Made by a program: the position numbers and the translations under genes. The notes beneath the pieces were generated by a model. The model was given only the letters and a program-made list of their open reading frames with translations, did not search any database and had not been told where the DNA came from. Of a stretch of 64,000 nt of DNA, positions 54,161-64,000 are shown piece by piece. Position 1 is the first letter of the stretch. Each line of letters starts with the position of its first letter. Source of the stretch: Amblyomma americanum (lineage: Eukaryota; Arthropoda; Arachnida; Ixodida; Ixodidae); NCBI RefSeq assembly GCF_052857255.1, contig NC_135505.1, forward strand, positions 136,642,356-136,706,355, given 5' to 3'.

Positions 54161-54207
54161 AGGCTGTAGGGCGGGTATGCGAGGTCCGTGGAGGCATCGG
54201 TATCAAG
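54161..54207 (+). CDS. Candidate first exon ending at a consensus donor
   Basis: Directly downstream of the ETS motif the sequence runs through GGGCGGGTATGCGAGG to the donor ATCAAG|GTAAGC (intron from 54208). If the ATG at 54177 is used, ten codons (MRGPWRHRYQ) plus one base precede the donor. Otherwise the exon is 5' UTR. AT-rich intron-like DNA follows. No downstream exon was identified, so the gene is unknown. Confidence 0.4.
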
Positions 54208-57173
54208 GTAAGCGTGTTTTTGTGGTACAGAAATAGAATCGCTTTCGGAGCGTGGATTGCAGGAAACGTCAGCTGTGGCGAGCTTTCAGGAAGCGAAACG
54301 TTTCCAGACTCATTGCGTAGACAGAACAAAAGGACACGTCTTGCGAAAACACAGTGTTTTTTCGATTAATCGATTGAATAAAGAAAAAAAGAGTCGGGGA
54401 TTCTAAAGATTTTGCTATTGTATGTATGCTACTTCTGGCGCAGGAAAATTGATGCCAGTGAGCATTATAGATTGTAACAATCGCAGATTAGAATCAATAA
54501 TTAGGGGTAAGTAGCACTGCGATTTTGAAGTAGAAGCGAAATTTCGCTTTGGTTGTAGCTTAGCCCAGTTGATTGGCACATATAAAAACGCAAATAATCT
54601 CTCAAGAAAAGTCCTTTCTGTACAGATCTAACATCAAGAGAAATAGAAACTAGTTTTATATATAGATTAACTTGTTGCGTTATGTCAACATGGGTTAACC
54701 ATAATAGTATTGAATAAGTATAGCAGTTTGCCCGCGAGAGAGTAACTTAGTCGTTTACGAAGTCTTAATCCCGTACCAGAGTATGCGAACAAAGACGTCT
54801 CGCGCTTTGTTTGCTCAAATCATCGGTACTTACCAGCGCCTAATATCTTGCCTCTGCACAAAATGAACTTGTTGCATGATAAAAATGGGAAATATAAAAG
54901 ACCTAATAACATTATAGTAATATAGTTTACCCCGCATTACTAAATAAAAGGCGTGCACGATCAAACGATTTCACGGGAATGCGTGAAACACACGGCACAC
55001 GTGCTGATCAGCAGTTGTTTTAAAACTACTGCCTAGAGAACTGGTTCCTTTCTTTTTTTATTGGGCAGTTAATTTGAACCACCTTTCAGCCTATGTGGAA
55101 AGGGTGAAATGCCTCGAAGAGTGTTGTCTACAGTGCTATAGACTGCTTGCAGTGCAGTCCGCCTACAGGCTGTCTATACACATGACACAGGCTACCTACA
55201 GACTACTACTACTGTCTGTAGTACAGTAGAGACTGGCTAGAGTAGTCCGTCTCACAGACGGCTTATGTAATTTCTAAAAAAATTACAGCTGTCGCAGTGG
55301 CTTAATTATTTGCCTAAGAGAACGTCAAAAGTCTGGGCACTTGCTACCCTATTATTGTTAGGTACCAAAGCGCTTGATGTTCCTGCAACTAAGCCAAGTA
55401 CTTTTAGGCAGGAAACTCTGCAGGACGTACACGGCTTCTGCGGTTGCCTCCATATATAGAAGGAACTGCGCAAAGCCGAGTGATGCATTGATTGAGATCT
55501 GGACTCTGGGCATACTTCTCGCGAACAGCTCGATTACGTGACAGTTCCCTCGCGATCAAACAATATTTTCCCAATTATCGCGCAATAACTGAGCCAGGCC
55601 CGTTAGGCAGAGCTGTACACCGCGTGTCGCAATTGCCACAGGCGGATATGCAGCCTCGAGGTCATGAGCAAACTCTTGCAAAAACATGCCTGAGCAAACA
55701 GTCGTAGGGTGGATGGGCGATCAGTGATGACACACATAGCGGGAGACTCTCCGAGATCACCCCCGTCTTTTTCGTTCTGATACCTGGCGTAACGCGAGAA
55801 GAAGGAGCTATACCGTATCGACGCGTATAGAACAGTCCCGCCCGCGATGCTGATCAACCGCCATTAAGCTGGTAGAACGCATTTGGATGCATTTTGCCCC
55901 TCTAGGGCGCAGTTAATTCGCTTACTTAGTCACTCCCCCCCCCCCCCCCCCCCTCCCCATCTCTCACTCAGTCGCTCTTTCTCTCCTGTCACTCACTCAG
56001 TCGCGTCCTAATCACTTACTAATTCATTCACTTTATCACTCACTTTCCTGCTTCACTCATTTACAAGGCATTTGGTATCTGGCAACATGATTTCTGCATC
56101 TCTGGCTACTGATGCTTGCACTTCGCTTTGAGAATTACGTTGGAACATGCAGTCTGTGGAATATTTGTTTTGATGCTCTTTCGCAAGCGTAAAGAATAAC
56201 AACTGACATTCGCTCAGTCTGCGTCGTACGCGATGCGCCGGGCATTACGGTGTTAATCCTGCAACATGCATATGCAGTCCAATATTGACTTTATTGCTTT
56301 TCTAAATGCATCGACCATCACCAGAATGCTGGGGTTGTACACCGCGAACTTCGCAGTGATTATTTTTGTTGTTTGTTTTCATAAGACTAATTTCCGACGC
56401 GCCCCATCCTTTCGTAGCTTACTGTAAACTATCTGTTCCCTCGGACTCGTGAACACAGTCCTTCTGAGAAGCCAAATTGGGACCCTCAGCGGCTAAATTG
56501 GATCCTCGCGCCCTCAAGCGGCCGGCGCTGACATCACCTTGTTCCCGCTGTTCCGAGAAGCGGAATAGTGCGAGCGACCGTTTCGAGAGCCTCTCGCGAC
56601 TGCAACCGTTTAGAGGACAGGAAAAGCCGTGTCGGCATCTGAGAAAGGGAAACCGGCAGGCAAGAACAACATTGCGAAACAGGCTGAGACTGCGGGGCCC
56701 CAGCGATTGGCCACTACTCGGCAACTCGTCGGGAACTCCTCGGCAAGGACGCGTTGCGTTGCCGGGTTGAGTGCGCTGAGGAGTACCATGGGTTACAACA
56801 GTTCCACGGGGCACGTGTAACTAGATCTTTCTGTGTTTGGGGTCACTAAGTGAGGCTGTGCTGCACCAGTCAAAAAGCAACGAAGAGAAGTGGCAGGAAA
56901 AAAGAAGTCAAGGGGGTGTTCACATAATGGCACGGGCTTGAGCGATATATAGTAAGGGGTCACATATGCGTAAATGGGTCATGGTCACTGCTTAAGGAGC
57001 TGAACGGGTCGCGAGACCTTGTGATGAACTGATGGGTCGAATTACAACAGGACACTCATCGCTATGGTTCACCTTTGTGACATTCGTTGACCCATCCACA
57101 TTCGGTCAGATGATTATTACGTCACTTGGGATGGTCACGTGATCACTGTAAGCAGCAGTTGCAGGAAGAATGA
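54208..57173. other. Probable intron or unique DNA, no coding gene recognised
   Basis: A degenerate block with CTACAGACT/TATAGACTG motifs (55130-55265) may be a very decayed relative of the GTCTATAGAC MITE. C-run at 55936-55953. A GC-rich block at 56450-56820 holds overlapping Arg/Ser-rich frames of 63-131 codons that are not recognised. Confidence 0.35.
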
Positions 57174-57300
57174 ACAGGTGGGCTGATAAGATCAGGAAGT
57201 CTGTGGGGATATGATGGCCATTGCACGCGCCGGATAGGGTTAACTGGAGGGCGGTGGTTGAGGCCTTTGTACTGCAGTGGACGTAAGCGAGGTCCTGAAC
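57174..57300 (+). mobile_element. RTE-like LINE 3' scrap with internal stop
   Basis: The plus frame reads RWADKIRKSVGI, then a stop, then WPLHAPDRVNWRAVVEAF and VLQWT-stop, homologous to the C-termini at 9494 and 10437. Confidence 0.7.
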
Positions 57301-58463
57301 GATATTATGGTCACGTGACGATGACGTCATATATTTCCCACATTCTCCGAATGCCTACTATTGTAAGCGTAGCATGGATGACATGACCACATGGGGTACG
57401 GTCGGAATAAATATGAAGCTGAATAGTTTAAGCTACCCTACTCGGATAAAGTGCTCTACCATTGCACAGTTAATATTTACAGCAAGATTGAACCAAACTT
57501 TGCATATGATAGCTTGCCCCTGCGTCCTTGCAACCTTCACCGCCACTTTCACCCATTTTTAATACAATGAGGGATTGTCACACCAGAAGGAACTTATTGG
57601 TTTTGGACTGCCGTCACGAAAGTGGTCACTTCCACGTTGACTTCGACTGTAGGTCCTTCAGAGCCAGCGCCCTATCCTGTGACCGAATGTCTTCCTGTAG
57701 TAACAGGAAGGCCGCGTACAGATGTGAGCGATAACAGCTCTTGCGCAATGGCTGAGCACGCATTATTGCCAACACTGCTTCGCTCTCCCCGGAAGACATT
57801 GTACGTACAGCGTTACGTGCACAGCATTTGCGTTCGACGATGCTCAGTCGCTTTGTCAAGTCACAAACGCTGATAAGAGAGAGAAAAAATGCAAAAGCAG
57901 CAAAACCGCCGGAGGCGGTAAAACTACAGAAAACATTCAAGGGCGCTGAACTTAAACCCTAGTCTTTTTTGTCCCCTGCCGCATGGCTGTTTTTCAATGA
58001 AAACAAATGCATTATAAGCCTCGCAAGGCAGATTTTCGCTGATCCAGTCTTGCATCCGCAGTTGATTGAAACATGTTTGCGTCCCGACCGCAGAACTCCT
58101 CCTGGATAACAACACAGGTGCTGGCTCAACAGCATAACATTACACATAACTCACAGCTTTAAAAGCGTGCACGTACACATGGGCATGCTTGTCGTCTGTT
58201 CACAACCTCTCCCTGCTCCTGGCTGTCTGCAGTTTTGAAGGGTTAGTTCGGTACGTTGTTCAGTTTATACAGAAAGCAATATATGTAAGTGCCCCTTCTT
58301 GTAGAATATTAGGCGTCCGTACGCGAAAACTGGCATAACAACATCTGTATGCTCTCCTCCCGATCACTGCGAGGGTGCCACTCTACCCTTATCGCTGCCC
58401 CTCGGACAATCTAGATATCTATGGCAAGTAGCACTGTCGCTACCGATTATCCGCCCCCCTCCC
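57301..58463. other. Unique DNA
   Basis: A 104-codon minus frame (57626-57940) and an 83-codon plus frame overlap; neither is recognised. Confidence 0.4.
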
Positions 58464-58468
58464 CTAAC

Positions 58469-58520
58469 CTTTTGCCACAGCAGTAGCTCGAGCACTGCCA
58501 TCTTGGATCCTTTCGCCGGT
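58469..58520 (-). promoter_or_regulatory. YY1-type start CAAGATGGC with possible splice donor
   Basis: On the minus strand GATCCAAGATGGCAGTG contains a YY1-type initiator over the ATG (58501-58499). Eleven codons, MAVLELLLWQK, lead to AAAAG|GTTAGG, a weaker donor (intron from 58468). The context is moderately GC-rich. No further exon is identified. Confidence 0.2.
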
Positions 58521-58529
58521 CGTGTTGCA

Positions 58530-59825
58530 AGTAGACAGAAAAAGAACAGGCAAGGCAAGGTCTTCGGCCTCACCCACTCAATTTTCCTGCTATGTTCTCA
58601 CACAGACTAGATAGACTTCACGCATTACACACTTACGAGTGCGGTTACCAGACTGCCTCGGTCCTGCCGTGCGGTAGCTGAAAAGCCTGTCCTATTTTCT
58701 CGGCACGCGGACCCTGTTTTCGAACGTGGAGACTGCTAAACACGGTCCGGAACCAAAAGATAACCACGCGTGCTCAACAACCGTCCTGGTACACAGACAG
58801 GAACAACGAGGCGTTACATACTTGTACTGCCCTCCTCTTTGTTCTTTGAACAAGGAAAACACCCGCTGGCTCTAGCGGACAACACGAACGGCGTTCCAGA
58901 GGCGAGGTTTTACACAAACCCTTTCGAAAGAATTGGCCTTGGCTGAGTAAACTCCGGCCACGGTGAGTCGTGTATATCTTCCGGAAGCCGAGGTGCGGAC
59001 GCAATTTCCAATGCGTTGTGCAACCAAACTCAGACACTTTAGGTAAATACGAGTGTTGCTGCATTGAGGGAAAAACCGCTTTCGCGTGTTGCGTTTTGTT
59101 TTCTTTTTGAACGAGTCGCCACCGTGGATGACGAGGTTTGAAACATTCAAACCTTGCTCTGCGGTGCGCCAGGGGTGGTTTGAAACTATGGCGTTACATT
59201 TCAGCTGCAACCATGGATATTAGTGCCCGCGGCCAAACTATGTTGTCATTGTCGTTTCCCTGCATCGTAACCAAAATAGGAGGAATGTTTTCTTTAGTAC
59301 ACTACTGGTTCTGGGACGGTGCACGTGTTGAGACGCAGGCGACGGTAGAGGTGCGAAAGTATAGGGTGCGATATAACTACTTTGGCCTCGCGTTGGTAAA
59401 AAGGGTGCTCCCGAGTTATAAACAGCTGCTTTGCGGCGAGCCGAAAAAAGAACAGTATATCAAGTATGAAGTCCCACTCCGCACAATGAGGCCGAATGGT
59501 GTAGGCCAGCGATAAAGTTTGAAGCAATACTAACAACAGCGGAATAGGCGACGTAAATGAAAGTGGGGGTGCAACAACGTCCGCAGAACTCAGAGGGGGC
59601 AGTCTGACATGGCAGGATATAAAATGCGAAAAACTATTTTTCCACCATTGGGACGTTTGTCTGCTGTCACGACAGACAGGCTTGGTCGTTACGACAACAC
59701 ACAGCGCCATACTACAGAAAATTCTGTTGTAACTACAGGGCCGTGTGTCCCGAAATGCTGCGAAAATATTGCTGAGGTCAGAGAAAGTTTTTCATTTCGC
59801 TCAACATTGCTCCTCAACAGTGCCA
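58530..59825. other. Unique DNA
   Basis: A 125-codon plus frame (59138-59515) and a 138-codon minus frame (59294-59710) overlap; neither shows a known motif. Confidence 0.4.
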
Positions 59826-60097
59826 CCCTTATGAAAACGGTATATAGACTGTCTATAGACTTCTTACTGACTATTGCCTTCCTATATATATATTTCCCTC
59901 TACCAGTTCATGGTCTATAGACTGTAGTGAAAAAGTCTACTAAAAGTGTATGGCCATAAATCTATAGATTGTGCATGGACTGTTTTAGGATTTGTATTAC
60001 CTACAAACTAGTCTATAGGATCCGTCTGTAGAAAGTCTATGGAATTTATAGACAGAAGCGTATGGACAGTCTGTAGACTTTCTAAAGATTTTTTAAG
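59826..60097 (+). mobile_element. GTCTATAGAC MITE copy
   Basis: Starts CCCTTATGAAAACGG with the canonical interior (ATGGCCATAAATCTATAG, GGATTTGTATTACC) and ends AGATTTTTTAAG. Confidence 0.82.
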
Positions 60098-60159
60098 CGC
60101 ACTCAGCGCCCTCTTTAAATATAGAGCGAGAGCTCTGGATCAAAACGCTCGACAGAGTT

Positions 60160-60177
60160 TTGTGTCGCGCGACACAA
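60160..60177. repeat. 18-bp perfect palindrome TTGTGTCGCGCGACACAA
   Basis: The sequence equals its own reverse complement; GTGTCGCGAGG repeats half of it 20 bp later. Confidence 0.9.
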
Positions 60178-60179
60178 TT

Positions 60180-62464
60180 TTGTGTCGCGAGGCAAGCTTT
60201 CCTGTTGTTTGTTGTATCGTCCGACAGAGGCTCCTGTCGAGGGTTCTTTCGCTCGACAAAGGTGTTTGAAATGGGAGTCGGTTGCCTCACCGGCGGAAGG
60301 AAGTCCGCAGAAGGTCCGCGTACGAAACCACCTCGTACGGCAATTCATAGTAAGAGGCCACAAGCGTTTATAGACCCGCGTTTCCTCCCCACTGACGCAT
60401 GCGTGCACACGCTGTGCCGTTTTACTCACGCGGCGTTGCGCAGTCAATTACGCGGGATGGCGCGAACGTTTGCATCCGCCACTAGGGGTGCGTGAACGGT
60501 GACCCGGGGAAATGGGGCGAAGCGTCATGGATACAACCGGTTCCGACTGACGCCAGGCCTGCGGCGAGCGGCTCTGCGGCCTCGCCGCCAGTAATGCGAG
60601 CGTGGGGACGACGTTCCGCACGTTCCATGTACCGCCTGCAGATGGCGCCACTGGACACGCCGTTACGGTGGCAGGATGCATTGATTTCTGTCTGTAGTGC
60701 GATGTGTAGAACTGAGGCATTGATTGACTGACGGATTCATTGATCGGCTAGTCCGACTGAGTGGTTAATTTACTGACTGCTTCATTAATACATTCATTCT
60801 TAGATCGACTGATTCAGTGATACATTATTTGGCTTTGTGGCAAGTTTACACGATATTAGTAGATTTAATTAAATGATTCTTTACAGATTCATAATTTCAC
60901 TTTTTCACACCTTGATTTGCTTTTTATAACTATTGACTTTGGTCTGAACCGCTGGCAGATCAGCACGCTAACTTTCCTGATACCATTCCAAGAGGTCATG
61001 TCTCTGTCTAAGGCATTTAATATTTCATGTGTATGTATACTGTCAGCAACCAATCAAACGCGAACAAGACAACTCGACCACGAACAGCAGAATGAGGATT
61101 TAACCGAGGGAACCTCAATTCTGGTGGAGGGTAATTTCCCCTCCAAGACACGAAGACTGTCTTTTAGAAGAAGTGTTAGTCATCCTCACTTGTATTTCCA
61201 CTTTAGGGTCCATTATGATGATGCTTTTGAGTAGGCACATCATTTCTCTTGTTCGCCTTTCATTTGTTGTTGATAGTACAGGGCATCAAACTCCACATGA
61301 AGATGATTAAGAGATGTTCGAAGTAACTTTCGAAGTTCGAGGTCCACGCCATCCTGGAGTACCGCCAGAAGTCTGCATTGTCGAACCGAACCTGCAGGTT
61401 TCTTCGAGTGTTCCAAATCCCTATCTACCATTACAACAGGATTTGCGCAAAGCACGCCCAGCGCTTAACTTCGCCTCAGAAGCAAAACAAATGGAACTAT
61501 AAAATTCACCTAAACTAGCAACTGCAGTGCGCAAAATTTGCGAGCAAACTGTCCCTAAAAACTGAAATCGCCGTGCGTAGCGCTCCAGTCGTACGTATTT
61601 GGCGGCTAAAGTATATGGTGTTTATTACATTACGCCAAAGACATCATTAGACAGGTACTGACGGAAAATTTCATTACGCCAAGCACTCAAGTGCAGTTAC
61701 ACCAAAGGAAACGCGCTAAAGAAGAATTACATATTAAGGACAACTTCTTAGATGGACAAGCCCTAAACAGAGAGTTTTCATTAGCTATGAACGACGCAGT
61801 CACCAAAGTCTGAAAGCCATCGCATTCGTTTAGATAATTGCTTAGATAACTTCCTTAGATAATATCAGGCGTAAATACGATAGTGATCCGTTGTGGCAGG
61901 CACGTTCCTTCGCGTACAAATGTCAATAGTAGTTGCAACTAACTGCTGGACAGGAACCGGCCCTCTGGGACCGGAACGAGCGGAGAGAAGTATCCCGGAA
62001 CTTCGACACGAAGGTTGCGTCAACTTGATTACAGGGGAACGAAGCGGGAAAATCAAATAGCCGGAAAAGAAAACAAAGCAAATGGCACTGCAGAACAGGC
62101 AGCAACCTCCCCCCACGTCAGAACCAACTCCGACAAGCCCAAAGGACAATGTTTCTGCTCTGCATCTTCCAAGCGACGGGCAATACAGGCTGGCGAGCGT
62201 GGCGAATGTTGTCATCAACAACAACAGAAAAGCCGGTTGTCACTCGGGCATCGCCCGTGTGGCGAGGAGGTGTAGAAGAAGGAAAGGGGCGTTGCGGGAG
62301 CCATGGGGGATCGCTGGAGCAAATAGCTCGACAGTCGCGAACGATGCCCGGGAGATACAGGGTTAATTGACTGATGGCTCGGCAGAACGACTCTTGTGCT
62401 GAGCGAATAAAGAACGACACGACCGTGAGATGGCGCGCAGAGCGGTTAAACGAATGGCGACTGA
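60180..62464. other. Mixed unique DNA, CpG-rich at 60280-60680
   Basis: The CpG-rich part has an NRF1-like CGCATGCG (about 60397) but no defensible exon. At 61240-61502 protein-like frames lie on both strands (71 and 62 codons), so coding strand cannot be decided. Confidence 0.35.
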
Positions 62465-62684
62465 CTAAATCTCCCTTCTTTCCTTCTTTCTTGTTTCCGG
62501 TTACGCGCGTTTGTTTTCGAGCGCGGAAGACATTAACGCGTCCTCCGCTGTCGTGCACTTGTGCTCGACGCCTTTGTAAGGCCGGAACGAAGGATTTCGA
62601 GGAGGCGTCTAAGGATGTTGAAATCGCATTAGAGCGATTAGCGTTGGCGTCCTCCGTTAGGTGCTCAGCCGTGCCTAAAGAGAA
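62465..62684 (+). promoter_or_regulatory. Weak promoter/first-exon candidate with donor
   Basis: A pyrimidine tract (TTTCCTTCTTTCTTGTTTCC, from about 62480) leads into CpG-rich DNA with a frame containing FEEASKDVEIALERLALASS and ends AAAGAGAA|GTAAGC (intron from 62685). An overlapping 215-codon minus frame (62118-62765) is equally open, so the call is weak. Confidence 0.2.
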
Positions 62685-62689
62685 GTAAG

Positions 62690-64000
62690 CTTGGGCAAAG
62701 ACACGGAAGAATTGGCAAGGACCGTGTTGCGTGTTCCTCTCAGGCTGCTTTTCTAGCCTTCCCATTGTTGTTAGTGTCTAGCTTCGGTCCGAGATTTCAG
62801 TTTTGTGTGGACACAGAATGTCTAAGTCTCTAGTAGGCTCAGACGTGTTTGCCATGAAATGCCGATGTGTCCTAAACAATGTTCCTGGTTATTTAGAGGT
62901 TTTCTCCCAAAACCAAATCTTTTTATTTTAGCATGTGATGTCTTTTTGTTAGCTTTTACATGACAACTGAAGTGGTAATTAGTTTCCGTGTTCACTGACT
63001 GAAATCTGCTAGTCTGGAAAGATTATCAGCTTAAGATGACAAGAAAAACAACCGAGAGTACCCGAGAAACTTGTTGAGGAACGTCCATGTCGTACGTTAC
63101 CTTTCTCTTTAGCTCATGATTCGTGTGAACCAGTTAACAATATAGAGCTTGCCGTGGTAGCAATAAGTTCAAACGGGTTTCAAGAGGTCGAACAGAGCAA
63201 CTGTAATTAGCCGATAAAGAGTCATTCACTTTTTATACACTCCCGGAGATATGGGCAGAACCTGGCGTAAAGCAGCGCTTGTCATAGGTTGGAACCTGGC
63301 CTCCGCCTCAAAAGCCACGGTGGCAGACTCGTACTAAAGCCTTCCTCTCTCCCTCACCGAGTGACGTCACTTCAAAGGTGAACAACACACACAGCGATGA
63401 AAACAATGAGCGGGACAGTTCAAAACACTTCAAACTGTCACAAGGGCTTCAGAACGTTACCCATGCCAACGACCGGTCGTAATGTAACACTAGTCACGCA
63501 GAAACGTATGAAACTGGTTACTAGAAAACGAAAATTCGAAGCCTGACGAAAAAGCGTGTCAGGCCGAGACGATTCCGTGCATTTTAAAGACGCCGAAAAG
63601 TGACAAGCACCGCATAGCGAAACGTCAAAGGCACACAAGGCCTTTCATTGTAAGTCCCGCAGTCGCCTTGCACCGGTTCGAGCTGGCACTGGCAAAAGCC
63701 AGTTCCAACTGGTGACATGGGGTTGACCGCACCTTCCACCCTAGCTGGTTTCACGGAACGGTGAAAACGAAGCCGCAATCTTCCGGCGAGAAACGGTTCT
63801 CGGTCGGGGGAGCAATCGATCCGAACGGGTTGAAACGTGGTACGGCTCATCCATCGCGTCGAACTCGTCTTCCGCCTCAAAACACACGGCGGCTTCGAAC
63901 GGAGGGCATCCGGTCTTTGTTCACGCGAAGAATACATGTGCAGAGGTGAGGATAGGCGATGGAGGCTACAGTTTCGTACTTTGACACTGGTGAAACAACG
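62690..64000. other. Unique DNA
   Basis: A 117-codon minus frame (63584-63937) and a 62-codon plus frame overlap at the right edge; neither is recognised. Confidence 0.4.

Noticed and set aside
55130..55265. Eighth GTCTATAGAC MITE copy
   Set aside because: Only loosely similar CTACAGACT-type motifs, no terminal repeats or ordered blocks.
61240..61502. Protein-like frames on both strands
   Set aside because: Neither has a start, splice or poly(A) support and the strand cannot be chosen.
62118..62765. 215-codon minus-strand ORF
   Set aside because: No recognisable domain, and the opposite strand also carries long overlapping frames, as expected in CpG-rich, stop-poor DNA.

Overview
The window reads as nuclear DNA of a hard tick (Ixodidae, probably Metastriata). 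The main evidence is a tRNA-derived SINE present about ten times with an (ATT)n tail, which I recognise as the Ruka family described from ixodid ticks; the species cannot be fixed from the sequence. RTE-like, I-like and R1-like LINE 3' ends, a Penelope-like element and abundant microsatellites fit the same picture. There is no bacterial-style gene density, operon, rRNA or CRISPR. Most open frames are too short or too composition-driven to be genes.

Layout. 1-8.7 kb: unique AT-rich DNA, a composite SINE (3.5-4.0 kb), a long foldback (4.3-4.5 kb), a TA microsatellite, a 24-bp perfect hairpin next to an Arg-rich ORF, and a promoter-like segment with a short ORF resembling a mitochondrial presequence (6.1-6.4 kb). 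8.7-16.3 kb: SINEs, two RTE-like LINE 3' ends and a CTGT/CCGT microsatellite. 17.3-20.1 kb: a tandem MITE-like array, a candidate minus-strand exon, a pentanucleotide array and copies of a MITE built on GTCTATAGAC. 21.0-22.4 kb: the only long intact frame, the C-terminal half of a Penelope-like protein (RT end plus GIY-YIG) with its catalytic YVDD changed to YVGD. 22.6-26.0 kb: SINE, an AT-rich satellite of about 100 bp, and two minisatellites. 26-34 kb: nested SINEs and three LINE remnants, two of them abutting on the minus strand. 34.1-35.6 kb: the best host-gene signals, a CpG-rich promoter with a first coding exon (plus) and a probable 3'-terminal exon with a poly(A) signal (minus). 37-53 kb: more MITE and SINE copies, a Penelope remnant, an unclassified dispersed repeat, and a coding-like segment with one stop and a poly(A) signal (43.5-44.0 kb). 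53.9-54.2 kb: a housekeeping-type promoter and first exon. 54.2-64 kb: mostly unique DNA with one LINE scrap, one MITE copy and weak promoter-like CpG segments.

No operon-like set of cooperating genes is visible. The functional links are between parasitic elements: SINEs that share one core but carry different 3' tails probably depend on different LINE partners, several copies keep 11-14 bp target-site duplications, and the MITEs need transposases not present here. Host-gene calls rest on promoter motifs, splice signals and reading frames only and are tentative.
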